A model generated the notes under the pieces. The model was not told the origin of the DNA. It ran no database searches and saw only the letters and a program-made list of their open reading frames with translations. A DNA stretch of 64,000 nucleotides from Flavobacterium sp. ASV13 (GTDB taxonomy: Bacteria; Bacteroidota; Bacteroidia; Flavobacteriales; Flavobacteriaceae), in contig NZ_JQJY01000002.1 in assembly GCF_000745775.1 (NCBI RefSeq), forward strand, positions 186,001 to 250,000, in the 5' to 3' direction. The position numbers and the translations under genes were made by a program. Positions 1 through 7,633 of the stretch are shown here, piece by piece (the stretch's first letter is position 1; each line of letters begins with the position of its first letter).

Positions 1-25
1 AGGAAATTATATTCTACTTATTCTA

Positions 26-526
26 TCAGATTACTTCGTTACTTCCGATTAAATTAAACTCTTGAAACGTTTTTATTTCTTCAACCAAGTCTTTTTTATT
101 TACCACGTATGTATCCGAAAGAGAATCGTGCCAGCCTCTTGATCCTAAATATGAAAACATATCAAAAGGTATAAATCGACAAAAAGATCGTTTTACAATG
201 GCAGCAAAATCAGCTTTTTCACCATATTCATTAACAACAATGGTTCCTGTAATGAACTTCGCAAGCGATCTTCCAAACAATCCTTCGGTGATTAAAAAAT
301 AAAAAAAGTAGATCGTAAATATTACGATATTCCAGCCCCAATCTCCTAAACCATCCATCCACTCGCTAAGACCTGTCAATTCAAACAAACCAATAAGAAC
401 TCCGGCAAAAAGACAAAGTCCCATAAAAATAGCAATTACAAATATTGTATCTAAAATATAATTTAAAAAACGGATTCCTACGGAAGCCAACAGTCGATCA
501 TCAAGTATGTATCCAGAATTACCCAT
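26..526 (-). CDS. RDD family membrane protein
   Basis: A 166-residue integral membrane protein of the RDD family. Three hydrophobic stretches are visible (about residues 25-50, 65-82 and a weaker one later). The family hallmarks are an Arg/Asn-Tyr-Ile-Leu-Asp segment near residue 19-27, GRSLAKFITG near 85-95, and WHDSLSDTYVV near 132-142. RDD proteins are inner-membrane proteins of mostly unknown role, some tied to ion homeostasis. It stands alone on the minus strand, so context adds nothing. Family assignment is good; function is unknown. Confidence 0.85.
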   Translation of the reverse strand: MGNSGYILDDRLLASVGIRFLNYILDTIFVIAIFMGLCLFAGVLIGLFELTGLSEWMDGLGDWGWNIVIFTIYFFYFLITEGLFGRSLAKFITGTIVVNEYGEKADFAAIVKRSFCRFIPFDMFSYLGSRGWHDSLSDTYVVNKKDLVEEIKTFQEFNLIGSNEVI

Positions 527-597
527 AAACTAGTTCGTTGTTTTTTATTATTAATTAGGTTTTGGTTAGGACAAAAATATAATTTTTGACGAATGAA

Positions 598-1110
598 TTA
601 CAATAAATTACTACAAATCAAAAAAACATTCTTTTCATCTAAATACAATTGATGTTTTTGATTTTCGAGAATATGTTTTTCTATTTTTAACTTTGAAAAC
701 CATTCACTAGTGGGCGAATTTAGATCCTGATCGCCAAAATAAAGTTTGGTTTCACAATTAGGAATTTCAGTTTCAAATCTTAATCTTGTTGAGGAAATTG
801 CAATTAACTTTGTTGTTTTTAATCCTTTTAATGATGCTTTCCATGCAATTGTTCCTCCAATGCTGAAAGCTAAAACAGCAACCTCGCTTTTTTCAGAAGC
901 TAATAAATTATCAACAGCTTTTTCAATGCCTACATTTAAAAATTGATTGTGAATTTCTTTTTCATCTGTCGAAAAATCAACCTCAGCCAATTTTAAGACA
1001 TCATAATAATGAACATCAAATTTTGATTCTAATATCTGAATATAATATTCAATCCATTCCGGATTACCTCCAAACAAATCTGATAACAACAACAATCTTG
1101 GTTTTATCAT
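598..1110 (-). CDS. small alpha/beta-hydrolase family protein
   Basis: A 170-residue cytosolic protein with a compact alpha/beta-hydrolase pattern. The nucleophile elbow AFSIGG places Ser83, an acid candidate lies in GDQD (Asp127 or Asp129), and His153 lies in KHQLY near the C-terminus. It has no signal peptide and is shorter than typical esterases, as in dienelactone-hydrolase-like single-domain forms. Substrate is unknown. It is downstream of metZ but separated from it by an intrinsic terminator, so it is probably not part of the methionine operon. Confidence 0.7.
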   Translation of the reverse strand: MIKPRLLLLSDLFGGNPEWIEYYIQILESKFDVHYYDVLKLAEVDFSTDEKEIHNQFLNVGIEKAVDNLLASEKSEVAVLAFSIGGTIAWKASLKGLKTTKLIAISSTRLRFETEIPNCETKLYFGDQDLNSPTSEWFSKLKIEKHILENQKHQLYLDEKNVFLICSNLL

Positions 1111-1154
1111 ATTTTCAAAACTAAAATTTATTTCAAAAAAAATCCTTGATATAC

Positions 1155-1190
1155 AAAAAAGGGCTATTTAAAAAAACAGCCCTTAATTTT
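1155..1190 (-). terminator. intrinsic terminator of the metX-thrA-osmC-metZ operon
   Basis: On the minus strand GGGCT and AGCCC form a stem with an A/T-rich loop, followed by a run of T. It lies 15 bp after the metZ stop codon and closes the operon. Confidence 0.8.
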
Positions 1191-1204
1191 ATTATATTTT
1201 GCTT

Positions 1205-2377
1205 TTAAGCCAACGCTTGCTTCAAATCAGCAATTACATCTTCTACGGTTTCTAAACCTACAGAAACACGAACTAAACCTTGCGTGATTCCAACAGCTAA
1301 TTGATCTTCTTCAGATAATTTGCTGTGCGTTGTAGAAGCTGGATGCGTAACAATTGTTCTTGTATCTCCAATATTTGCTGATAATGAACAAAGTTGAATT
1401 GCATTCAGGAATTTTCTTCCAGCTTCGATTCCGCCTTTAATTTCAAATGCGATGATGTTTCCACCAGCTTTCATTTGTTTTTTAGCAATTTCATATTGCG
1501 GATGCGATTTCAGGAACGGATATTTAACGCTATTTACATTTGGATGGCTTTCTAAAAATTCAGCTACTTTTAATGCATTTTCACAATGTCTGTCTACACG
1601 AACCGCTAAAGTTTCTAAACTTTTTGACAAAACCCACGCATTAAACGGAGATAAAGCCGGACCAGTATTTCTTGAAAATAAATAAATCTGTCTGATTAAA
1701 TCTGCATTTCCAACTGTAACTCCTCCTAAAACACGACCTTGTCCATCGATTAATTTTGTTGCAGAATGGATTACTAAGTGTGCCCCAAATTTAATTGGTT
1801 GCTGTAAATAAGGCGTTGCAAAACAGTTATCGATAATTAAAATTAAGTTGTGTTTTTTAGCAATATCTCCTAATAATTGCAAGTCAATCACATCAACTCC
1901 AGGATTTGTAGGCGATTCTGCGTATAATATTTTAGTGTTTGGCTTGATGAAACTTTCGATAGTTTCTGGCTTATTGATTTCAAAATAAGAAGTTTCGATA
2001 TTCCATTTTGGAAAATAAGTCATAAACAAAGCGTGCGTAGAACCAAAAACGCTGCTTGCAGACACAATATGGTCTCCCGAATTTAATAATCCGGCAAAAG
2101 TAGAATATACCGCTGCCATTCCGGTTGCAAATGCATAACCAGATTCAGCGCCTTCCATTTTGCAGATTTTCTCCACAAACTCAGTCGTATTTGGATTACT
2201 GAAACGGCTGTAAATATTTCTTTCTTTTTCTTCTGTAAAAGAAGCTCTCATATCTTCGGCATCTTCAAAAACAAAGCTTGACGATAGGTACAAAGGTACC
2301 GAATGTTCTAAATATTGAGATCTTTCTAATTGTGTTCTAATGGCCTGTGTTTCAAAACCAAATTCTTCTGTGTTCAT
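1205..2377 (-). CDS. metZ: O-succinyl/O-acetylhomoserine sulfhydrylase-type PLP enzyme (MetZ/MetB group)
   Basis: A 390-residue PLP enzyme of the Cys/Met metabolism (trans-sulfuration) family. The Schiff-base lysine is Lys208 in HSATKLIDG, followed by the family's glycine-rich GRVLGGVTVG. It is expected to convert an activated homoserine ester to homocysteine with sulfide, or to cystathionine with cysteine. Its length and N-terminus fit MetZ, but the reaction cannot be fixed from sequence alone because sulfhydrylase, gamma-synthase and gamma-lyase share this fold. Being the last gene after metX and thrA, in a unit headed by a SAM-I riboswitch, supports a biosynthetic role. A second, longer paralogue (metY) lies at 8907-10211. 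Confidence 0.87.
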   Translation of the reverse strand: MNTEEFGFETQAIRTQLERSQYLEHSVPLYLSSSFVFEDAEDMRASFTEEKERNIYSRFSNPNTTEFVEKICKMEGAESGYAFATGMAAVYSTFAGLLNSGDHIVSASSVFGSTHALFMTYFPKWNIETSYFEINKPETIESFIKPNTKILYAESPTNPGVDVIDLQLLGDIAKKHNLILIIDNCFATPYLQQPIKFGAHLVIHSATKLIDGQGRVLGGVTVGNADLIRQIYLFSRNTGPALSPFNAWVLSKSLETLAVRVDRHCENALKVAEFLESHPNVNSVKYPFLKSHPQYEIAKKQMKAGGNIIAFEIKGGIEAGRKFLNAIQLCSLSANIGDTRTIVTHPASTTHSKLSEEDQLAVGITQGLVRVSVGLETVEDVIADLKQALA

Positions 2378-2513
2378 TGTGTTGTTTTGTTTTTGTTTTT
2401 TGTTTCAAGTTTCAGGTTTCAAGTTTTAAAAACTGAAATCTAAACTAAAACAAGTCAATTATTTATGCACAATCTGAGCATTTTCTAATTATCTAATTGA
2501 CTAATTATCTAAT

Positions 2514-2939
2514 TTATAAAGCTTCGTTGTTCAAGACAACTTTGTATTTGATGGTTGCAGTTGGCTCAACAGTTTTCGCAACTGAGCAGTATTTCTCAAA
2601 AGAAAGCTGTGCTGCTTTTTTTGCTTTATCCGGATTGATTTCTCCTTCTAAATAAAAAACCACATCGATTTCTTTAAAAGGTTTTGCTTCTTCAATCTGA
2701 ACGCGTGTTCCTTCAACCTCAGCGTTAAAAGATGTTATTTCCTGACGCTGTTTTTTCAAAATCGAAATCATATCAATTGCGCTACATCCTGCAACACCCA
2801 TTAAAACCAATTCCATTGGGCTTGCGCCTAAATCGCTTCCGCCAAATTCAGCTCTGCTGTCAACGTCAACTACGTGTCCGCGTTCATTTTTTACTTTAAA
2901 ATGAAATGCGTCATTTACTCTGTTTAAAGTTACTTTCAT
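2514..2939 (-). CDS. OsmC family protein
   Basis: A 141-residue OsmC/Ohr-like protein. The two conserved redox cysteines are Cys52 in GVAGCSAIDM and Cys118 in EKYCSVAKT. The family reduces organic peroxides or acts on other thiol-reactive molecules in the cytosol. It sits between thrA and metZ on the same strand with no terminator seen on either side, so it is probably co-transcribed with the methionine genes. YhfA-like OsmC proteins are common neighbours of sulfur genes in Bacteroidota (recalled, not checked). The precise substrate is unknown. Confidence 0.85.
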   Translation of the reverse strand: MKVTLNRVNDAFHFKVKNERGHVVDVDSRAEFGGSDLGASPMELVLMGVAGCSAIDMISILKKQRQEITSFNAEVEGTRVQIEEAKPFKEIDVVFYLEGEINPDKAKKAAQLSFEKYCSVAKTVEPTATIKYKVVLNNEAL

Positions 2940-2985
2940 TGTGTTGTTATTTTTTGTTTTTGTTTGGTTTCAGATATTCAATCTA

Positions 2986-3003
2986 TCCCGATGGCTATCG
3001 GGA
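2986..3003. repeat. 18-bp intergenic palindrome TCCCGATRGCTATCGGGA, copy 1
   Basis: TCCCGAT and ATCGGGA are perfect inverted arms around GGCT, in the thrA-osmC gap. A second copy, fully palindromic, is at 10911-10928. It is most likely a dispersed flavobacterial intergenic repeat. Confidence 0.6.
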
Positions 3004-3021
3004 CTAAAATTCCAAAATCAA

Positions 3022-5436
3022 TTATCCTTTATCAGACAATCTCAAAATATCTCCAAAAACCCCTCTCGCTGTTACCGCAGAACCTGCACCGGCTCCCTGA
3101 ATAACAATTGGACGATCTCCGTAAGATTCTGTGTAAATTTCGAAGAATGAATCTGAACCTTTTAATCCGCCTAATGCAGTATCTTTTGGTACTGAAACTA
3201 ATTTTACTTCTAAATTTCCTTTATCATTCTGCAAATCACCAGACAATTCACCAATGTATCTTAAAACGTGATTTGGTTGTTGATCTGCTTTTATTTTCTC
3301 GTAAATTGGATCGAATTCTTTTAACTTCGTTAAGAAATCAGAAACATTTCCTTCACGTAAATGTTCCGGAATTAAATTCTGAATTGAGATTTCCTCAAAC
3401 TCATTCTGTAAATCTAATTCTCTTGCCAAAATCAATAATTTTCTTCCAACATCATTTCCGCATAAATCTTCACGCGGGTCTGGTTCTGTATATCCATTAT
3501 CAATTGCTTCTTTCAGAATTTCACTAAATGGAACATCTTTTGCAGAAAAATTATTGAATAAATAACTCAATGTTCCTGAGAAAACTCCTTTTATTTTTGT
3601 GATGTTTTCACCAGAAAGATGAAGTAATTTAATCGTATCAATTAAAGGTAAACCTGCACCAACATTGGTTTCATATAAATAATTCTTTTGATTTTCTGCC
3701 AAAGCTTTTCTCAATTCTTTATAAAAACCATACGTTAATGTATTAGCCACTTTATTCGAAGAAATCAAATCAAAACTACTTTCTACAAGCGGAATATAGT
3801 TTTCTACGAATGATGCACTTGCCGTATTATCTATCGCAATTAAATTCTCTAAATGATGCTCATTTGCGTAAGCGATAATATCATTGATTGAATATTCTTC
3901 GCCTTTTGTCTGAATATCATTTTTCCAGCTTGAAGTTACGCCATTTCTGTTTAATAAAAGCTTTTTAGAATTTGCAATTGCAAAAACATTCAGCTTAATA
4001 TCTTTACGTTTTTCAATTGAAGATGCAGATTCCAAAATTTGATTAATCAACGTTCCTCCAACTAATCCGTGGCCGAAAATCGCAATGTTGATTTTTTTAG
4101 AAACTCCAAAGATTTCTCCGTGAATTACGTTTAAAGCTTTGTTTAGTTCTTCTTTCTTTACAACCAAACTCACGTTTTTACCTGTAACCGTGTTGTTGAA
4201 TAAAATCGGAACTATTTTGTTTTTAATTAAAGCCGTATAAGGTTTATGGAAAGTACTCAAATCCTGTCCAATAATCGAAATTACTGAAACATTATCTGTA
4301 ACCGTAATTTGGTTTACATCTTTAGAATAAAAGTCATTTTCAAACTCTTTTTCTAGCTCAACCATTGCAAGCGTCGCTTTGTCTTTGGCCACAACCAAAC
4401 CAATTCCTCTTTCTGAAGAACCTTGCGAAATTATACTTACGCTGATGTTGTGATCACCCATTACTTTAAAAATTCTGGCATCAACTCCGGATTTTCCAAG
4501 TAATCCGCGTCCTTCAAGATTTACTAAAGAAACATTTTCTAAAACAGAAAGTGTTTTAATTCCTTCTTTTTGAGAATTTGAAGTGATTAAGGTTCCGTGA
4601 TTTTCGTGATTAAATGTATTTAAAATACGAAGCGGAATATTTTTTTCCAATAATGGAATAATCGTTTTTGCATGAAGGATGGTTGCTCCAAAATTGGCCA
4701 ACTCATTCGCTTCGTTAAACGATAAATATTCGATTTTTTTCGCGTCGGCAACTAAATCTGGGTTTGCTGTGTAAATTCCATCAACGTGCGTAAAGTTTTG
4801 AAGTTCTTCAGCATCTAAATAATTTGCAATTAACGAAGCGGTATAATTACTTCCGTTTCTTCCTAAAGTTGTAGTGTCGTTGTTATTATTTGAACCAATG
4901 AAACCTGTAACAATATTTACAGTTTCTCCGTTATGAAGCTTAAAATAATTGATTACGTTTTTCTTTGAAAGTTGTTCCAAAGGCTGAGCATCACCAAATT
5001 TTGAATCGGTTTTTAGCAATTCTCTTGTATCAACAAAATTGGCAGGAATTCCTTTTTCAAGTAAAATCGAAGTCAATAATTTAGCCGAAAGCAATTCACC
5101 TTTCGACAAAATCTGATCTTTGATTTTGTTGCTATAATCACCAATCAAACTAACTCCTTCAAAAAGTTTATCCAGAATATTGAATTCTTCAGACAAATCA
5201 ACTTGACCATAGTCTGAAGTCTGATACGCTTTAAAACTTTCTAAAAGCGGTTTATAATTTCCGTTTTTAGCGGCAATTCTTAAAATATCTTCTAATTCAT
5301 CTGTCGCGTTACCACGCGCAGAAACAACTACGGCAATTTTTTCGCCTTGATTTACTTTATCTGAAATGATTGAAACTACTTTGTTAAGTCCTTCTCCGTT
5401 TGATAACGATTTACCTCCAAATTTTAATACTTTCAT
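3022..5436 (-). CDS. thrA: bifunctional aspartate kinase / homoserine dehydrogenase I
   Basis: An 804-residue fusion catalysing the first and third steps of the aspartate pathway to homoserine. The N-terminal aspartate kinase starts with KFGGKS (5-10), ACT-type regulatory domains follow at about 300-440, and homoserine dehydrogenase covers about 447-804. The latter has the NAD(P) loop IFGHGLVGG (453-461), Lys562 in SSNKVANT, Glu651 in NGYTEPDP, and Asp662 and Lys666 in GNDVGRK. All expected catalytic residues are present. The start codon follows the metX stop with a single base between them, which suggests translational coupling. Fused AK-HSD is the normal form in Flavobacteria. Threonine feedback through the ACT domains is expected from the family. 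Confidence 0.95.
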   Translation of the reverse strand: MKVLKFGGKSLSNGEGLNKVVSIISDKVNQGEKIAVVVSARGNATDELEDILRIAAKNGNYKPLLESFKAYQTSDYGQVDLSEEFNILDKLFEGVSLIGDYSNKIKDQILSKGELLSAKLLTSILLEKGIPANFVDTRELLKTDSKFGDAQPLEQLSKKNVINYFKLHNGETVNIVTGFIGSNNNNDTTTLGRNGSNYTASLIANYLDAEELQNFTHVDGIYTANPDLVADAKKIEYLSFNEANELANFGATILHAKTIIPLLEKNIPLRILNTFNHENHGTLITSNSQKEGIKTLSVLENVSLVNLEGRGLLGKSGVDARIFKVMGDHNISVSIISQGSSERGIGLVVAKDKATLAMVELEKEFENDFYSKDVNQITVTDNVSVISIIGQDLSTFHKPYTALIKNKIVPILFNNTVTGKNVSLVVKKEELNKALNVIHGEIFGVSKKINIAIFGHGLVGGTLINQILESASSIEKRKDIKLNVFAIANSKKLLLNRNGVTSSWKNDIQTKGEEYSINDIIAYANEHHLENLIAIDNTASASFVENYIPLVESSFDLISSNKVANTLTYGFYKELRKALAENQKNYLYETNVGAGLPLIDTIKLLHLSGENITKIKGVFSGTLSYLFNNFSAKDVPFSEILKEAIDNGYTEPDPREDLCGNDVGRKLLILARELDLQNEFEEISIQNLIPEHLREGNVSDFLTKLKEFDPIYEKIKADQQPNHVLRYIGELSGDLQNDKGNLEVKLVSVPKDTALGGLKGSDSFFEIYTESYGDRPIVIQGAGAGSAVTARGVFGDILRLSDKG

Positions 5437-5437
5437 T

Positions 5438-6427
5438 TTATTTTGCTATTGTTTCTGCCTTAAAAATATCGGCAAGTAAATGATCTAATTGTTTGTACTC
5501 GATTAAAAAAGCGTCATGTCCGTGAACCGAATCAATTTCGCTGTAAAAAACATTTTCTTTAAACTTTTTTAATTCATTATAAGTTTCCAGATTTTCTTGT
5601 GGTGTAAAAAACAAATCTGAATTGATTGCAACAATATGAATCGCTGCGTTTGATTTTGATATTAAAGTCTCGAAATCCTCACTATTTCTCGTAATATCTA
5701 TGGTTTTCAGCAATTGGTTCATCAATTTGTACGACGATAATTGATAACGTTTTTGCAATTTATTTCCGTGATGCGCCAGCCAGCTTTCGATATTAAAAAT
5801 GGAAAGTTCAGAATGAACAGTTCGCTTAAATTTCGCTTTGAATGATTCTGGAGATCTGTAACAAAGCATAGCATGAATTCTGGCATCTTCTACCGGTCTG
5901 GACGAATTATTCAAAATTTGCTCTTGCAGATAACAATTTGCAATCATCCAGTCGGTGGATTTCCAGTCGGTTGCAATCGGAATTAAATGTTCTGTGATGT
6001 TTGGTTCCAATGCCAGAATTTCCCATGCAATTCCGCCTCCAACAGAACCTCCAATTACAGCAAACACTTTTTCGATAGTAAGCGCTTTCAAACCTTTGAT
6101 AAAAATTCTCGCGATATCTCTGGCTGTAAAATCCTGATAATTTTCGATTACAAACGAATCGTTACCATTTCCTGGAACATTAAATGCCAGAACGGTATAT
6201 TTATTTGTGTCGATTGTTTTGTTGTTACCAATCAAATCATTCCACCATCCGTTTTCGCCGGTCACTTGCGCATTTCCTGTCAAAGCATGATTGACCAAAA
6301 CAATTGGAGCGGTATGCAAAGGCAAACCAGAAAGCGTAAAACTTAACGGTAACGATGAAAATAGTGCACCACTCTCTGTGATGAAATTATTAATTATAAT
6401 GGGATTTGGTATATTTTCCAATTTCAA
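5438..6427 (-). CDS. metX: homoserine O-acetyltransferase (MetX family)
   Basis: A 329-residue alpha/beta-hydrolase-fold acyltransferase that activates homoserine for methionine synthesis. The nucleophile is Ser128 in GGSVGGG, with Asp271 in INSDLFF and His304 in HGHDAF completing the triad. The N-terminal HALTGNAQ and WWNDLIG segments are typical of MetX. Acetyl versus succinyl donor is not decided here, and the co-resident metZ could accept either ester. It is the first gene of the operon and lies about 75 nt after the SAM-I aptamer. It is slightly shorter than many MetX proteins (350-380) but no key residue is missing. Confidence 0.92.
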   Translation of the reverse strand: MKLENIPNPIIINNFITESGALFSSLPLSFTLSGLPLHTAPIVLVNHALTGNAQVTGENGWWNDLIGNNKTIDTNKYTVLAFNVPGNGNDSFVIENYQDFTARDIARIFIKGLKALTIEKVFAVIGGSVGGGIAWEILALEPNITEHLIPIATDWKSTDWMIANCYLQEQILNNSSRPVEDARIHAMLCYRSPESFKAKFKRTVHSELSIFNIESWLAHHGNKLQKRYQLSSYKLMNQLLKTIDITRNSEDFETLISKSNAAIHIVAINSDLFFTPQENLETYNELKKFKENVFYSEIDSVHGHDAFLIEYKQLDHLLADIFKAETIAK

Positions 6428-6502
6428 ATCTTTTTATTATTGATTTGTATGTGGAAATATTAGAAAGAAAGTCTAGAGTTTGAAACTAGAAAAATTCTTG
6501 TT

Positions 6503-6607
6503 GTTATCTTTCCACGTTTGGGCGTGGTAGAATGCAGCACCTTCTTCGAATTAACGAAGGGTTGCTAAGGATTCATCGGGTCTAATCCCTCCTCCTTTCT
6601 TTATAAC
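6503..6607 (-). ncRNA. SAM-I (S-box) riboswitch upstream of metX
   Basis: Minus-strand RNA with the S-box core in order: AAAGAAAGGAGGAGGGA, then GACCCGATGAATCC, GCAACC, AAGGTGCTGCATTC and GAAAGATAAC. P1 pairs GTTAT (6607-6603) with ATAAC (6507-6503). A CCTTCG/CGAAGAAGG hairpin and a CCACG/CGTGG hairpin are visible. S-boxes bind S-adenosylmethionine and turn expression off. No clear terminator follows the aptamer before the metX start, so the mechanism is probably translational or not obvious. Confidence 0.93.
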
Positions 6608-6636
6608 ATTTCAATACGTTTTTGAACTTAAAGGTG

Positions 6637-6664
6637 CAAATTAACTACTAATTTCTTAAACAAA
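6637..6664 (-). promoter_or_regulatory. promoter for the SAM-I/metX operon
   Basis: On the minus strand TTAATTTG (6644-6637) matches the flavobacterial -7 box TAnnTTTG in 7 of 8 positions, with TTTG (6664-6661) upstream as a -33 element. The predicted start is about 25 nt before the riboswitch. This gives the metX operon its own promoter, separate from the leader unit upstream. Confidence 0.6.
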
Positions 6665-6800
6665 CAAATTTTATCGAAACTGATTCCTCAATTTCTTAAA
6701 CATACTTTAAAACAAGTCGAAAGTTTAAAGTCATAAAGTCAAAAGAATTAGCATCATTAATGCAATAATCTCTTTGTCTATTACTAAAACTATTATACGC

Positions 6801-6829
6801 AAAAAATTACCGAACAGAATGCCCAGTAA
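6801..6829 (-). terminator. probable terminator after the 67-residue ORF
   Basis: Minus strand: TTACTG pairs with CGGTAA (one G-T pair) and is followed by TTTTTT. It would make the 67-residue gene a single-gene unit. Confidence 0.5.
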
Positions 6830-6869
6830 AATTAAGCGGGTTTTACCCTATTTTATGCTGCTTTTTGAT

Positions 6870-7073
6870 TTAGATAAAAAGCGTTTCATTCTCTTTTGAA
6901 TACATCAAGAATAATAAAGAATTTGGTTCTTTTTTAACTTCTTTTTTATTATCCGTTTCCGTTATTCCGAAGCTTGGATGAATTAATTCATTTGTTGGCG
7001 GCGGATTGTTTCTTTCATTTTTGATGTTTTTGAAAGTTGAGATTTTTTTTCTTAAGTAGTTTAATGTGCTCAT
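6870..7073 (-). CDS. 67-residue protein of unknown function, behind a Met/Cys leader attenuator
   Basis: A small cytosolic protein, basic in the N-terminal half (KKISTFKNIKNER), with a PPPTNEL stretch and a hydrophobic C-terminus containing NSLLFLMYSKENETLFI. I do not recognise it. The end resembles that of the 61-residue protein at 10291-10476 (SLLFxMY, then acidic residues, then Phe and a final Ile/Val), and both begin M-x-T-L-N, so they look like paralogues. It follows a leader peptide and terminator at 7153-7289 and is itself followed by a likely terminator before the metX promoter. It therefore seems to be the only gene controlled by that attenuator. No signal peptide or membrane segment is seen. 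Confidence 0.6.
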   Translation of the reverse strand: MSTLNYLRKKISTFKNIKNERNNPPPTNELIHPSFGITETDNKKEVKKEPNSLLFLMYSKENETLFI

Positions 7074-7152
7074 GATATTTAAGTTTAAGTTAGTTTGCGT
7101 TTTATAATATTTACTTTTTCTTTAAATTTTTGTTATGCTAATCAAAATGAAT

Positions 7153-7190
7153 AAAAAAACCCTTTTGGGTTTTTAATACCAAAAGGGTTT
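7153..7190 (-). terminator. attenuator terminator between leader peptide 2 and the 67-residue ORF
   Basis: Minus strand: AAACCCTTTTGG pairs perfectly with CCAAAAGGGTTT (12 bp) and runs into TTTTTTT. It lies 33 bp after the leader stop codon and upstream of the next ORF, the layout of a transcriptional attenuator. TAAGTT (7208-7203) and AACTTA (7195-7190) could form a weak competing hairpin. Confidence 0.85.
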
Positions 7191-7223
7191 AAGTTTTTAT
7201 AGAACTTATATATACTTTTAGTA

Positions 7224-7289
7224 TCAACAGACGCGTACACAAATACGTGCGACGTTAAACATCTTGTTCATCTGTAGGGATTTATTCAT
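7224..7289 (-). CDS. leader peptide 2 (21 residues, Met/Cys codons)
   Basis: An ATG-to-TGA ORF of 21 codons encoding MNKSLQMNKMF followed by NVARICVRVC. Met is at 1, 7 and 10 and Cys at 17 and 21, the second Cys being the last sense codon. A strong terminator follows at once. The size, position and sulfur-amino-acid codons fit ribosome-mediated attenuation. Met/Cys density is lower than in the other two leaders, so which residue is sensed is uncertain; the C-terminal CVRVC makes cysteine the better guess. Translation is inferred, not shown. Confidence 0.6.
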   Translation of the reverse strand: MNKSLQMNKMFNVARICVRVC

Positions 7290-7429
7290 CTGTGATTTGA
7301 CTTTTATTTTAAAAAAATTCTGCATTTAATTCTCTTTAATAAGCTTTCAGATTTGATTAGGATCTAAAACGCGATAAATCATTTATTTAACATTTAAGCA
7401 TCTGTTTTTAACAGATCTTACTTGTCTTA

Positions 7430-7471
7430 CAAATTTGCAACTTTTTTTTTAATATTCCAAGTTACAAAAGC
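7430..7471 (-). promoter_or_regulatory. possible promoter for leader peptide 2
   Basis: Minus strand CAAATTTG (7437-7430) partly matches TAnnTTTG, with TTTTGTAACTTGG upstream in -33 position. It would give an untranslated leader of roughly 130 nt before the leader ORF. The rest of the 7290-7633 gap is AT-rich and holds nothing else I can name. Confidence 0.4.
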
Positions 7472-7482
7472 CTAATTTTTCT

Positions 7483-7503
7483 AAAAAAACGTTAAAAAAC
7501 GTC
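7483..7503 (-). terminator. weak hairpin with T-run after the homoserine-dehydrogenase paralogue
   Basis: Minus strand: ACGTT and AACGT form a 5-bp stem around TTTT, followed by a T-run. It is short, so only a tentative terminator. Confidence 0.35.
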
Positions 7504-7633
7504 TTTTTATCGTCAAAAAACATCTTACAAAATGAAGATTTAGTAAAAATACAGTATTAACTTACAAAAAATAAACTAACTTTTTCTGTTTCAATCTGTC
7601 AAAGAACTTTTTTTCTTAATATTAAAAAACCAC

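Noticed and set aside
2400..2520. Short tandem-like wording CTAATTATCTAATT and GTTTCAAGTTTCAGG between osmC and metZ
   Set aside because: Low-complexity AT-rich spacer; units are too short and irregular to be a CRISPR or a defined repeat.
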